64,000 nt of DNA from Hemibagrus wyckioides (taxonomy: Eukaryota > Chordata > Actinopteri > Siluriformes > Bagridae). Made by a program: the position numbers and the translations under genes. This document shows, in pieces, positions 1 to 13,262 of the stretch (position 1 is its first letter; every line of letters starts with the position of its first letter). The stretch spans positions 11,146,780 to 11,210,779 of the forward strand of contig NC_080710.1 of assembly GCF_019097595.1 (NCBI RefSeq), written 5' to 3'. The notes below the pieces were generated by a model. That model did not search any database and was not told the origin of the DNA. It was given only the letters and a program-made list of their open reading frames with translations.

Positions 1-511
1 TTATGGAAAAACTTACCTTATAGCACTTTTTTTTTACTGTTAACTTCTCATTATAGTCCATATTTATGTGCAGAAATCTTTCATTTAATGATTCCTGGAG
101 ACAGCTACGAGACTTTTGCACAGTACTGAATGTTTGACACCCCTCCAAGCGTCTCCACAGAATAACAGCATTTTCCTCATTACAGAAACACAAACTGTGA
201 AATATTCAAGTATTTTATTTATTAATCATTAGTCAAATAATAATAATAATAATAATAAAAAAACATGCAAGTATTGGACAACAAAGGAACATGAATATAC
301 AGAAGCTTCTTATGTGATACTGTAAACACAAAAATTCCCAAAACCCCTTAAGAAAAGTAAATTGAATAAACTGGGCAGTAGCAGTATCCGGATGGTAAAG
401 AAATTTCCTTTTTTTAATTATTTTATTTGTTTGTTTTTATATGAGCATAGTTTGTTTGTAATCTTTATGTTTTAAGCAATCTGTAAGCTTCAGCAAATAA
501 ACATTCAAATA

Positions 512-553
<42 letters not shown>

Positions 554-569
554 GAACAACAACAACAAC

Positions 570-626
<57 letters not shown>

Positions 627-1987
627 TACATTTCCTACATTAACTCCATTTCACTCTGAGATGCACAAATGTCTGCAGTCCAATTACATTTCAAATAAAT
701 ATATTTAATCTTTTTATTTTTAAAAAATTTACATTTTCTATTCTCATCTTTAAAAGTGCTTAATTTTCTAAGAACAGATTTAACCGTCACACTCACTCAT
801 CAGCTCAATGCATTATATAACAAGGTGAATATTTAATATTTAATAAATCAGTGTCCATCTTTAAATAAAATGACATTTTTACTACTAATATTTCTTTTTT
901 CTAGAAAATCAGAAGCTAAAACCGTGTTGTTCTCTTATAACCTGGTCCTGAGACTGACAGTGGCTTTGAATTTAGTATTTTAAAGATTTTTTAAAGACTG
1001 TCTACTTTTAACCCAGTGGGCAGATTTATTACAGCTTTGCACTGTCAGAAACATGACTGCTGTGTGTACATTTATTAAACAGACACAAGCTACTTATTAA
1101 AACACTTCCTCATATAAAATCAGAGCAGTGATCACAGAGATTTTGCCTAGATAGCTACGCATTTAATTTTCACATTCCGTTAAATAAATGATTTGAGAAT
1201 GAGACAACATTACTTCCATCACTTCAGAATATGTAGAAGTACTGTTTAAGAATATCCAATATATCCTTGTTTCCTCATGGTGGGTGTATTTTGGTGTAAA
1301 GCAGGGAGAAGGAATAAGAGATGGCTTCAACTGCAGGGAGAAAATTCCCCAGAGACTTATTATGGTTTATACTTATGACATTTAATCTTATTTCCTTTTC
1401 AAGATAGAGATAATTAGGGAATTTTGGGAGTATTGTTAAATTTTTTTTTACCTAAACAGAATGTAAGACTTAACTAGAACTTTCTGTGTAAAGACAAATT
1501 GAGATCACTCTGATTTGTAAAAGCTGACAGCAATTATTTACTTTATCTTTGCATGCATTACTTAATGTGCCTGAAAACCATTTGCTTATTGTCAAATCAC
1601 ACATGGCTTTTATTGATTCTAAATTCATTTGGATCCCTGAAACTGATCGCCTGCCAAATTAAGTCCCAAACCGGACTCAGTGCAATTCATTCACTTCTTT
1701 TAGACACAACCGCTTGCAATAAATGGTGTTTATGCTGCTTCAGGCATTTTTAAAATAGGCTGTAAGCCTGTATTCCTTTGCATGCACATCTCTACACTGG
1801 CAACACACGCCATCATGGTAGCTAAAACAGCTCAATTTAGTGCTTCCTTTAATAAATCTGCCCCATGTGGGTATTATTATGAGTCTTCTCACTTAGAACC
1901 TAGACCAGTCTTTTGACATCCTGTTTCTCCTCTCTGGAGATTCTAATAATGTTATGAGTTGAAATGAAACCTTTTTCTCCCTGAGCC
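1..1987. other. 3' flank and probable 3' UTR of slc2a3
   Basis: No coding sequence is recognised. The stretch follows the slc2a3 stop codon (that gene is on the minus strand), so its right part is probably 3' UTR. Candidate minus-strand AATAAA signals appear as TTTATT on the plus strand at 1025-1030 and 1071-1076, about 960 and 910 bases past the stop. The true cleavage site cannot be chosen from sequence alone. The stretch is AT-rich and contains the trinucleotide repeats at 512-626. Confidence 0.5.
512..626. repeat. Compound TTA / AAC / TAA microsatellite
   Basis: A run of about 13 TTA units is followed by a short AAC run and then about 18 TAA units. The first and last blocks are reverse complements of each other, so a single strand could fold into a hairpin with the AAC block as the loop. 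Confidence 0.95.
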
Positions 1988-4900
1988 CTATGGGTTAGCT
2001 CCAGTTTTGGACTCGTTTCCACTAAATTCCACCATTGCAACTTTCTCTGTAGGGGAGGAGACTGACATCGTGGCCACACCCTCTGTCTGAGAGGACTGGG
2101 TGGGGCCAGAACCTGCCTTTCTAGCAAATCCGCTGGCAATATCCTCAAAGGTCCGACCTTTAGTCTCAGGAACCCAGAAGTAGGTAAATAGGAAGAAGAG
2201 CACGAGAAGAACGAGGAAAATGATGAAGACGTATGGTCCACATGCACTCTGGAGAGAGGAAAGAAAGTAAGTTGCATGGTCAGTTTGCTGCCTTAGTGTT
2301 CTACATCGTCTCTATGCTTGGGTTTGTGCTCTGAGCTCTTTTTAATAAACGTGTTTTGAGTGAGCTTTTCAAATTCTTTTGTCTTGTGTAGACCTTGCAT
2401 TTTTATTTTTTTAAATACTTTGCAAAAATAAAGAATTAATTATAGTTTTGCATTTGTATAAAACTTTTATTCTGCCTTGTTCCTCTCTCATGGTTAGAAA
2501 ACTGTACTTGTTTAGAAAACTATAAATTCTAAAAAATTATTTTTCATACTTAAAAAGCAATGTATGATTTTCTGATTGTCCAATGTTTAGTAAAAAGGTA
2601 AAATAGGGAGGTTTATCACAAACCAAAATGGAAGTATTCTTACCAGCAGAAGCGGGAAGCACAGACCCACCAGGAAGTTGGCCGTCCAGTTGGAGCACCC
2701 ACCCACAGCCACTGCAGCTGGTCTTGCACCTTGAGCAAATAGCTCTGTTGCTATGAACCATGGGATTGGCCCTGGGCCAATCTCAAAAGTTGCTACAAAC
2801 CCAAAAACTGCTACGATGGCTATGTAGCTTATCACTGGAGATGCACCCTTAAAAAGGAAAAAAAAAGGAAAAACATTTTTTTTAGTCATCAAAGGTGATG
2901 CTGAATGCTTTAGGAATACAATCTGAACACATTTTGCTACTGATCTGAGAAGTTTTTTAATAAATGTTGAGGAACATTTCAAACCGGTACCATTATTACA
3001 CTTATATTTCAGACCACAAATCTATATTAGAAACACTGTAATATTCCCCACTGCATTTCCACAGAGCAGAGCAGACACAGAGTCTTACATGGCCTAATAG
3101 CAGAACCCATCCATTTTACAGATATTCATCAACACAGATATCACAGCTTAGGTTAATAATGAATACTGTTTCTGAATCTGGCTGTAAGATAATGCAGAAT
3201 TTGGTTATTTTTAATTTTTGTTTTATTTTATTTTTTATATCTGGCCTAAATGTGGCAGAGACCAAGATCAGAAGTGGTGCACTGACAAATAACTCAGCAC
3301 TGACTTCAATGAGACATTTTACATAATTATTCATGAAAAAACACAAGAAAGTGATGAAATTATAACTTTTAAGCAAACATAAAAACATATTTAAAAACAT
3401 ATTTTCAGGACAGCATTTAGGAGTAAACCCTCCGTGTGCAGTGGTTATTAGCTGAGTTGTAAAGGTCATGTGGTGGGTGAGGATAAACCCACAGTCTGAT
3501 GCCAGATTAAACTATGTGATGACATGTTTGTTGATAGTTTCATCGGTAGACTGGAAGGCAACTGGATTTTTACTTCTGTAGACTTAATCTGAATTTTTGT
3601 ACACATAATTTTATATACACCAGATGGTCTTTCCCAGAGGATATTTGTATTTTGTGCCTTGTCTTTAATAATGACTAATGACTTGATTTACATTTTAAAA
3701 AAATAAATAAATAAATAAAAAATAATGCTAAAATTTCTTTTTATCATATCACAGGAACTCATTTTGGTGGCATACAACTTAAAGTAGTCTTAAAGCTGAA
3801 TAGTGTAAAATCAGTGCACATTTCTGTGATTATTATTTTTATTACTCTACACGTTTCTCTAACTAGATTATGTCTATTGTTATATTAATTCATTCACAAC
3901 ACACATTCAGTCAATAACTGGGAATACAAATGTAGCTGACTGAACCAAAACATGATATTATGATAATGAGGAACAAAAACTACTGACCTCAGCTTTCTAG
4001 AACTTTATCAAATGTCTGTAAACACACTTTTATGAAGGTGACATATATTTTGGGAATCTTTTGACATACAGATCATACATACTTACTATCAAGGATAACA
4101 TTTAGTGTAAATTAGTGTAAAACTATTGGGGTAAATGTTATGGCAGCACTGAAAAAAGTTTCAAACTATGTCATAGGTGTTTATTGCACTTGAACACTAA
4201 CCACATCTGGTGTTGCCCCCAAAGTTCTATTGCAGTCATTCAAGATCGCCGCTCCAGAAACGTTCTTTGCTTGTTCTCCACATGGGTCCTTATTTGGTCA
4301 TGAAAAAGTTGAGGAGAAAAAGGTAGTATTAGCTAACACTGTGACTGTAAGCGATGAAGCAAATGTTTCACAATTTCATGTGAAGTGCTAATCATGCACA
4401 GTGTCTATACTCATGAGCAGTTCATTTAAAGCAGAAACAGAAACAGAAACAGCCTTTATTTGTCACATATACATTACAGCACAGTGAAATTCTTTCTTCG
4501 CATATCCCATCCTTGGAGATTGGGGTCAGAGCGCCTTCTAATACAAGATGTAAATCAACTCCAAATCAGTTGAGATCATTACTGTAACTTTAACTTCTGT
4601 AGGTCTCTAGACTATTTATCTATTTATCAAGAACATTCTACATATATTTTTCTAATATTAATTTTATTATTAATATAAAAAGTTTTTTGGTAGATAATTA
4701 GTTTGTTTTAAACTACTCTTGTTTTAGAGAAGACAATCTCTTTTCTTGCATCCAGTTCTAAACTATAAATTTTGTTCATAAAGAATATATATTTTTTGTC
4801 TTCATCATTATATATTTTAGATACAAATTTTTACAAAATTTTGGACATTGGAAAATTCGAATTTTTTTTTATTATTATTTTAGGCATACTGTTAATCATG

Positions 4901-7900
4901 GACAGTACAATTACTTTTTAATATAAGTCATACAGTATTTACGCAGAATCCAAATTCATATATCTTGCAAAAAAAAGAGAGAAAATATGACAGAATCTGG
5001 TTATATGTCTAAATAATTTATGAAAATTATTTCTGAAGTAGTTAATTAAAATGAGAAATATGCTTGAGTAAATACCTGACAAATAAACAGAAAATATGTA
5101 CAATTTGAAGGAAAGGTCAGCTCTCACTTACCACCAGTAGCTGAAGAGTGATGGTAATGATAAGAGCACAAACAGCCATTCCTCCCAATCCAATCATTTG
5201 CAGTGTCCTTCGTCCTGCTCGCTCCACCAGAAACAGCTGAAGCAGAGTAAGGATGGGAGTTTAGAAGATTTCTGTGTAATATGCTAAATTGTGATATTCT
5301 ACAACAGGCAGAAAATCCATGCATGCATCCATCCATCCATCCATCCATTTTCTGTATCGTTTATCCTACACAGGGTTACACCTGAAGTCTATCCCAGGGA
5401 ACTCAGGACACAAGGTGAGGGACACCCTGGACACCCTGCCATCCCATTGCAGGGCACAATAGCACACATGGACAATTTACAGATGCCAATCAGCCTACAG
5501 CACACATTACTGGATTGGGGAGGAAACTGGAAAACCCAGAGGATACGCATGGCATGAAACCCCCAACCCTAGAGGTAAAAGCACTAAACATTAATCCACC
5601 ATTACATCAGGCAAAAAATATATCCACCAATTATATAATAACGACAAGTTATTAGGAAAAGTATCATGTGGTGACAGACAACACCTGAGAACACAATGCA
5701 GAATTGTTTTTAATAGGACAATGCACACCGCTAGAGCACAAAATGGGTTTACAGAGTCAGCCAAGCCAATTGTCATGACATCAGACAGCTCAAATAAACT
5801 GAGAACAGAAACTGCAGCAAGTGTGGAGAATTGAATCAGACCGAGAAGCTGGCTCTATCTTTCTCTTATTCTGCTTATTAAAAAAGAGACAGGAGTTGGA
5901 GAGTTTAGGAGTTCTGCCTGAGAGCCTACAAACATTGCATGTCATGCACTCACCGAGACCACTGTGAAGATAGTGTTGACTACCCCTGCTCCTATAGTTG
6001 CGTATACCGGCTCAGTGATACCTGCGTTCTTGAAGATTTCTGTAGAGTAATAAAACACCTGGAGACATACAGAAAAACATTAGAGATGAGCCAATGGAAA
6101 AAGGTAAGTGCTAAGGGAAAGTGAATAAGAAGAATAATTATACAACTTGTCAACATATAAGGAAATTCTTTCATATCATGGAAAGAGCTCTAAGCTCTAA
6201 GCAGGACCATGATGGGTATGTTTAAAGAGTGGATCTGGTTTATTCCATATCCCTTCACTATAACTTCACTAACATCTTAAAACTTTTTATCAGTACACTG
6301 GAGTTCCCTTCTGCCAGTTGAATGTAAATAAAATCAGGACACTGTTGTCTTTCAGTGTGAGACGTTTTTGCCTCTGTTGGGATAACCTTACACAGGATGA
6401 TTGAGAATAACGGCTTAAAATTTTAGATGCTTATGAACATTGAGGCATCAGAGTAGAAATTGGTTTAATATTAGCATTTACTTTGAATAGTATATACATT
6501 TGCATGAAAAAAATGAAAAAAAAGAGTTTTTTGCAACTTTTCTATGAATATATTGCCCTCATTAGGCTAGGTAAAAACTGAAAAAAGAAGAAATGCTACA
6601 AATTCTTTAATCTCTGAATGTCTATTTTCATTTGAACCATTAAGCACCACTGTAAAGTATGACCTGATCCGACCAAAGAAATGCATTGCTAAATACAGAC
6701 ACAACAAATTCCATTTCTTCTGGTAAAAAGAGTTAACTAGATAGAAGAACCAATTTTAGATGAAAATGAATAACTATACTGATGATCTGTACTGCTAATG
6801 CTTTAGGTAAGAAAATGACTCGACACTCACGGCATTGATTCCAGAGAGCTGCTGTGAGAGGTTCATGACAATGGCAATGATGATAGGCTGCCGGTAAATG
6901 GGGTTACTAAACAGCTCCAGGATGGACACTTTTTTTTCCATGGCCATCTTACTGGCTTCCTCCTTCATCTCCCGAACATCATCCTCAATGTCATTATTCC
7001 CACGAAGACGCACCAAAACTGAGATATATAGATATATAAAGTAAATACTGAGACACTGACACCAATCCATATTCTTTGAATCCTTTCTCGCAATAAATTG
7101 CTTACTGTAAGATCTCTTTTTCTTTTTTATATTTACATTAATAGACCATTGCTATGGTCTGGGATCCTCCTGACAGCATGTGTGTGTTTACAGGTGGAAA
7201 TGCAATTAACAAATGGAGAGAAAGAGAACTATTAATACAACATAGTATTAATGCCGATATTAATGCCGATTTCCTGGGAAGTGTTCCCAGGAAAGGATCC
7301 ATCAAAACTCTAACCTCAAGTTTAATGTAGGGTAATCAATTTGGGATGAAGCTGTGGTTGCTCTCTAATGGCGAGTGGAGTCTTTTACCTTGGCGAGCCT
7401 TGTCCTCCTCCTGCAGGTTGATGAGCAGGTATCTAGGACTCTCTGAGCAAAACAGCAACATGATGGTCTGCAGTACTGCAGGCAACACCGTCAGTCCCAG
7501 CAACAGTGGCCAAAGTTTTTGAGAACCTAGCAACATATCCAAACCTAGGATCTGCCATGATAACATAACTGTATAATTAGCACACACAAAGTTTAGAGAT
7601 TTAAATAGTAAAATTTTGAAAGAGTATAGGATGACAGTATAAGAATATACACTATACACCAAACAGCCATTACATTAAAACCATCTACTTGGTTTACATA
7701 TTGTGTAGGTTCCCCTTGTGCCAGCAAAACATAATCTCTGAAGGTGCAATGTTGTATCTGGCACTAAGACGTTAACAGCAGATTCTGAAAGTTCTGTAAG
7801 TTGCAAGGTGAGGCCTCCATGGATCGAACTCCAGCACATCCCACAGACTGAATTGAGATCTGGGGAATTTGGTGGCCAAGTTAACATCTTGAACTCTTTG

Positions 7901-9517
7901 TCATGTTCCTCAAACCATTCCTGAGTCATTTTTACAGTGTGCAGGATTTATTATCACCGTTTTTGGAGATGCTCTGACACAGTCATCTAGCCATCACAAT
8001 GTGGCCATTGTCAAAGTCACTCAGATCCTTACACACACCCAGTTTTTCCTGCTTTCAACACATCAACTTTAAGAACTGTCTTTCAATCTCTGCCTAATAT
8101 ATCCCACTCTTTAATAGGTGCCATTGTGACAAGATAAACAAACTTCTTTACGTCACCTGTCAGTGTATTTAATGTTATGGCTGTTTAGTGTAATTACACG
8201 TATGTAATATGTAGGTATGAGCATGTAGGAAAATGTTTATAATTCTGCTTCGCTTGGAAGCACATTTTACCTGAGCTATAAGTATGCCAACGACAATCCC
8301 TAACTGGTGAAGGGTGCCGAACGCTCCTCTCAGTGATGTTGGTGCCAGTTCACCCACATACATGGGTGTCAGACCTGTATAGAGACCGGAGAAGATGCCA
8401 ATGATCAAACGGCCGAGTATCACCATCTCATATGACCGGGAGACACTGGACAAGCCCATCAGTCCACCCCCGATCAGAGCCAAGATATTGCACAGGAGCA
8501 TAGACTTGCGTCTGTGTGACAAAAAGAGGAAAATATGCCATATGTGTACATGCCATAGTTTAAGCCAATAGAATTTATACAAAATGAATTTATAATAAAA
8601 TGCCTTAGATTACTCATTTAATTATCTAAATAATAGTTCAAAAGTGTTTAAATGTTTAGCTAGCAATGCTTTTAATGTGTTTCAGGGTGTCTGAATTCCT
8701 CTAGAAAAAATGGATTTAATATGAACTTCTAAACTTTTGTTTAATGTAAAATGAAAAGTGTCACACAAATCAAACCTATTTTATATTCGAAATTCTTCAC
8801 AGTATTCCTGATGAAGTTTTGCAGACTACTAACATCTTTTTAAACAACTTTATGAGAAAGCTTCACCAATGTGACTTTTCTATGAATTCGGGGAAACATT
8901 TAAGAGATTAATACGTTTATATATTATTATATATATTATTTATATGTGTTTAAAATTTTGACCAGTATGACAGTATGTCATTTACAATGAAAAAATATAC
9001 TCAATTCTGTGCGTCATAACTTTCGGAGGGCAGTGTATATCTACTTCTTGAAGATACATAGATAGATAATTAATTAATTAATTATATTAATTAATTAACA
9101 AATTAATACTTTTTTAGCACAGTATTCCCTTTTTTGTATAAGAGAAGTCTTTCATTTGTGGCCTAAATGCCAGCTGGCTTTGGCTAGCTTTATTTAGCCC
9201 AATAAACTCTTTTCTCAGCAGCTCACCTCCCAAACTTGTTGACCAGCACTCCTACAGACAGAGCACCGACCATGCCACCAGCACTGAATATAGCTACAGC
9301 AAAACTCCACAAGTTTGTAACGGTGGATTCTTTCATGGGTTTCCCATAGCGCTCCTGAGAGGCAGTCCTAAAAAACGCCTGGATTTTCTGATCATTTCAG
9401 CAGAGAAAACAGGAGAGAGAGAGAGAGATCATAATAAATCTCACAAACATCTGCCTATAGATAACATGCATCTTAAAGGGTACAGTATAAAGAGGTTTAC
9501 TAAGATACAAATACATA

Positions 9518-9584
<67 letters not shown>

Positions 9585-10257
9585 CCTCATAAGGTGCATT
9601 GATGACCCCTGTATTGTAGCCAAACTGCAGAGATCCAATGACTGCCGTACACACACAGAATAACAAGTGGCCAGTCAACTGATCTCTCTGCAAATGAAGG
9701 AATACAATCACCATTATTGCAGTCAAAGAAAAAGACACAAGAGGAAGAGCGGAGATGAGAGAATATAAGAGCATGAAGATGACCACTTAATAAAGATTAT
9801 TGAGGAAAGCTAGTGTACTGTACATGTACACACACACACACACACACATTGTTGCAAAATCCTGGAAGTTTAGACATTCCTCATTTTTGCATTCCAGCAT
9901 GTTACAAAAGAAAGTAAACTTATCATAAGAAGAACTAAAAAGAACTCAACAAGAAATGACAAGAAACCTTGTCTTCGCCATTAAATAATAACATTAGAAC
10001 ATGATGGAAAAAAGTTGATGCATTTAAAAAAGGCCAAGTCTAGCCTGAAATAAAATATCTGCTTGATGATTTAAATGAGCTTTGGTAATGACACACCTCT
10101 AACTATTGGGACAGTTCAGGGTTATGCAACGTAATTGTCTCACACTACAGTAATGAGCACACACATAACGGACATTGTGTCACATGCTAGGCAGATAAGT
10201 AGTAAGTCTAACATTGCTTATCTGTTATGTTCAACAATCTCTCTCTCTCTCTCTCTG

Positions 10258-10288
<31 letters not shown>

Positions 10289-11254
10289 AAAATCTATTCA
10301 AAAATGAATTCACATAAATTAGCACTCTCATTTTTTCTGTTGCCTTTTCCCATATCCTGTTTCCTTGGGACAGAAGGAGCCCTGGGGTAAATATGAATTA
10401 TTCAGTAACTTCGATGCAAATGCTAAAGTAGTTCAAAGAATGAATTTTGAACCCAGTGTTTTGCAGAAACTTTGCAAATACAACCACCTCGGAAAACTTC
10501 ATGTTTGTAACAATATTGTGTTATCTCCATATGGTTTCAATGTTAAAAAGATGCTTGTGCATGAGTGTGATATGTAATGCAGAGCAACTGAGCTTCAGAA
10601 CAGGATGTGATCAGACTATCAGCAACAATATGCCATTAACTAGCTAGTAGGAGAGGATATTACAGTAGAGTTGCAGTGCATAAACATGGCATTATGTATA
10701 AGAATGTGCTTTGGTTCAGTGGTAAAAAAAAAAAGCTCAGCAGAGACATAGTAAAAAAGTAATATGGTCAGATAAGCTGTCTGTCACACATACAGGTGAC
10801 AGGGTCTTTTTTTAAGCCTGTTTTGCTTGGATCCCTTGAGGTATTTAACCCCAATTTGTTCTTCCCATTTGCTTACTGACATCTGTGTCCTGCTGAACCA
10901 AACCAGATGTGCTAAATGAAGTGAACTAGGCACTGCAGGGTCTAAGATCTCCAGCAGTGATGATGAACGTTACTCGGACACTATAAGACATTTCAAGATG
11001 TAATGAAAAGAAAGTTCACCTGCTGCCTTAAAAACGTGAGTAAACTCAGCTTGAAGATAACCTCTGTTTTAAATTGCAAGTAATCAAGACAAGGGATTGC
11101 TTTAAGTTTTACTTATAAAACTTATAAACTTTAGTTCAATATTTAAATCTTAAATAAAGTTCAAATAAAGAAACAAGTTCACATGGCTCATATCATTTTT
11201 TTTACAGTGTACATATCATTATAAGATATATGCAATAACTATGCTCAGTTTCTG

Positions 11255-11299
<45 letters not shown>

Positions 11300-11540
11300 G
11301 TTATTGTTATTATTATTAATACCACATTTTGGGAGGAATATTCAGCTATGGACGATTTACATTGTGATTAAGTAGAACCAGATTGTAGAGATGTGCAGTG
11401 ATATATATTGCAAAACAAATAAATAAATCTGTGAGCTTTTGTGACATAGATAACATTCTATAGATTATAGTTAGTTAGTTAGTAGTCTATAGTTCTATAG
11501 ATTAGAGTTTATTTAAAACACCACAAATGCATCATTGCAT

Positions 11541-11591
<51 letters not shown>

Positions 11592-11804
11592 AATATGGGA
11601 AACATCAAAACTGATATATAGTCTTATATCCTGTGTGTTATACTACTACTTTGTTGTGTACAGCATGCTGTTTCGAGATAATGTTTAAACATATTTAAAG
11701 TTACAAATCACAAAAACACAAGCATACCAAAACTCTAAAACATGTGATAGGAATAGTAAAAACAGCGTGCATCTTACCTTGTTGCCATTTGCCATCTTCT
11801 CCAT
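1988..11804 (-). CDS. slc2a3: Class I facilitative glucose transporter, GLUT3-like
   Basis: The protein carries hexoses across the plasma membrane by facilitated diffusion. It belongs to the major facilitator superfamily, sugar porter family, with 12 expected membrane helices. Ten coding exons, in transcript order: 11804-11778, 9687-9586, 9387-9227, 8511-8271, 7551-7389, 7018-6831, 6058-5954, 5236-5132, 2847-2644, 2248-1988. They join in frame to 518 residues plus TAG, the usual length for GLUT1-4. The start ATG at 11804 has an in-frame upstream stop. Visible family motifs are [12 protein letters not shown] in helix 1, NKFGRRKS after helix 2, the QQLSGINA motif of helix 7 (the QLS of GLUT1/3/4), GPGPIPWF in helix 10 and [12 protein letters not shown] near the C-terminus. 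GLUT3 rather than GLUT1 or GLUT4 is favoured by [20 protein letters not shown], by GLGGMA, by GCSNWT and by TFEDI. There is no N-terminal FQQI and no dileucine tail as in GLUT4. The PESPR motif reads SESPR, and the first extracellular loop has no N-X-S/T glycosylation site. It could be one of two teleost slc2a3 paralogues or a divergent class I member. Confidence 0.88.
4433..4560. repeat. Fish dispersed-repeat fragment (SINE/LINE tail type)
   Basis: This lies in slc2a3 intron 8. It contains the string CCTTTATTTGTCACATATAC followed by a stretch ending in AGTGAAATTC, which I recognise as a very common interspersed repeat of fish genomes. A short GAAACA tandem run precedes it. The class is inferred from memory of the motif, not from a search. 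Confidence 0.55.
5315..5560. repeat. Dispersed repeat with CCAT-repeat edge
   Basis: This lies in slc2a3 intron 7. A CATC/CCAT run at about 5323-5349 leads into a stretch with TATCCCAGGGAACTCAGGAC and later GATGCCAATCAGCCTACA. The same sequence family recurs in the opposite orientation near 13700-13890. It matches a repeat widespread in teleosts, probably a non-LTR element tail. Confidence 0.6.
7650..8190 (-). mobile_element. Degraded Tc1-like element (family B), deletion derivative
   Basis: This lies in slc2a3 intron 4 between TA dinucleotides. The ends are imperfect inverted repeats: CACTATACACCAAACAGCC on the left and GGCTGTTTAGTG on the right. The right half, read on the minus strand, matches the transposase start region of the copies at 22386-22908 and 46987-47500. 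These share an asparagine- and lysine-rich start, then a helix-turn-helix with an 'SISKTA'-like stretch. No open transposase remains. Confidence 0.75.
9519..9584. repeat. TAT/ATA trinucleotide microsatellite at a splice donor
   Basis: About 21 TAT units on the plus strand (ATA on the slc2a3 coding strand). The slc2a3 exon 2 ends at 9586 and the intron begins GTATAATAATAA, so the repeat runs directly into the 5' splice site. The translated poly-Asn and poly-Leu reading frames here are products of the repeat. Confidence 0.97.
11250..11588. repeat. Two microsatellites in slc2a3 intron 1
   Basis: An ATT/TTA run occupies about 11256-11319, interrupted by two TTG units. A compound (CA)n(GA)n tract occupies about 11541-11588. 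The rest of slc2a3 intron 1 (9688-11777) is AT-rich with a CT-rich tract at about 10240-10288, and shows no other feature. Confidence 0.9.
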
Positions 11805-13262
11805 CTTCACGCTGCTTTTAAAATCCAAGGTAAAAAGTTTAAACTTCACTTATCTGTCAGTTGCACAAGCTCCTTCTCTGAAAGGGAAATGATATGAAGG
11901 CATTATATACAATGTGGATGTGGTGTCAGAGCATCGTGTGAGATAAGTTAGAACTAGAAGACAGTAATTTCCTAGCGGATGTTGCATCAGCCTCATTGCA
12001 GAGCAGTTGAGATGAATGCACAAAAAGTGTGCCTTAGAGAAACAAAACCCATTCTACCTAGCAGAAATAATAAACCAAGAGTTACACAAACCACCTGGTA
12101 GAAGGTGGAAATGAAAGTTCTTTTAATTTCCTTATTAAATTTCCAACATTAAAGACATTAAAAGTCAGGTATCAAACTGACATTATTATTATTTTTTAAA
12201 TGAATACTTCCTGGCAACATCCTGGTACTTCACTTTTCCTTACTGATGAGATGCTACTCTTATCTTTTGCTCCTTTAGTGTGTATATTTTACTGCAAGAA
12301 GCTGCACGTGGTGTGCCTTAGGTTTTAGAGTAAAGGTCTTAAGGTCCAATTCTGAACCTTAAATTAGTTTAAAGGTATACTATTGTCACATTAATACACA
12401 CTAAACATACAAAATATGTGCCATTGATAGTAGTCATGTCTTTAATTCTAAATCTATGGATGTAAGAAGAAATTAAACAGTCATCATAATGAATTCAAAG
12501 ACATACCTGACTTGTCAAAATGTCGTAGCCCCCCCCGGTTATAACATGCTGATTTACTTCGTGCCCTCTTGTATTTATATCAGGAGTTTGACCATTTACT
12601 TCCTATTGCTCAATATGATGACAGTTAAAGCTCTACAAGTTCATAAATGTCCAGGATTGGGCATGTCTTCTCGTCTACAAAGTTCCGGAAGTCTGGTCAC
12701 GTCAAATACAGTTCACGTTAGGTTGTGGGCAAATGCACTAGGCACTGATATGTGACTTGAGTAATTGAGCAGCCTACACCCCTTCCCACCTCAAACTGAT
12801 GAATGAAATAAAGTCTTTGACTCTCGCTTCCACAACAATAGGACATGGCGTGCATTTTAGTCATGTGCGTGAGCTGGTAGGAGGCAATCAGAGAACTGAA
12901 AAACAAACAGTCTTCTATTAGAAAGCTGAGCAGAAACAACAATGTGCTTAAGGGAGTAGAGTGAATTACTGCATCTGGGATATCCTGCAAATATCATCAT
13001 CTGGATTTGATCTGGAATGTGTACAAGTTTACTCAATTCCTTTTTACTGCATAAAGTGAGATATCAGTTCCTACTTCCTGTTTCTAATATGTTTATGTGC
13101 ATTGTTTTGTAAAGTGAGCACCCTTTCTCCCCAAGCTCTCGAACTCCCTTACACATGCCCTGCACACTGTATACATTCTTTGTCCACCATTTAGATTTTA
13201 GTGCCATTTTATTTCAAATGGATTTAATTTAAAATAATCATGCAGTTTTGACATGACATGTA
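11805..13262. other. Upstream region of slc2a3, no gene recognised
   Basis: The slc2a3 5' UTR continues upstream of the ATG at 11804 on the minus strand. Its transcription start and any noncoding first exon cannot be fixed. No TATA box or CpG-rich promoter stands out, and no coding region is recognised. Confidence 0.5.

Noticed and set aside
3116..3469. 117-codon minus-strand frame in slc2a3 intron 8
   Set aside because: It has hydrophobic low-complexity composition, no family resemblance and lies between two well-defined exons.
5291..5557. 88-codon plus-strand frame
   Set aside because: It falls in a dispersed repeat and the CCAT run, not in a gene.
9441..9663. Open frames with poly-Asn and poly-Leu runs
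   Set aside because: They are translations of the TAT/ATA microsatellite at the slc2a3 intron 2 donor.
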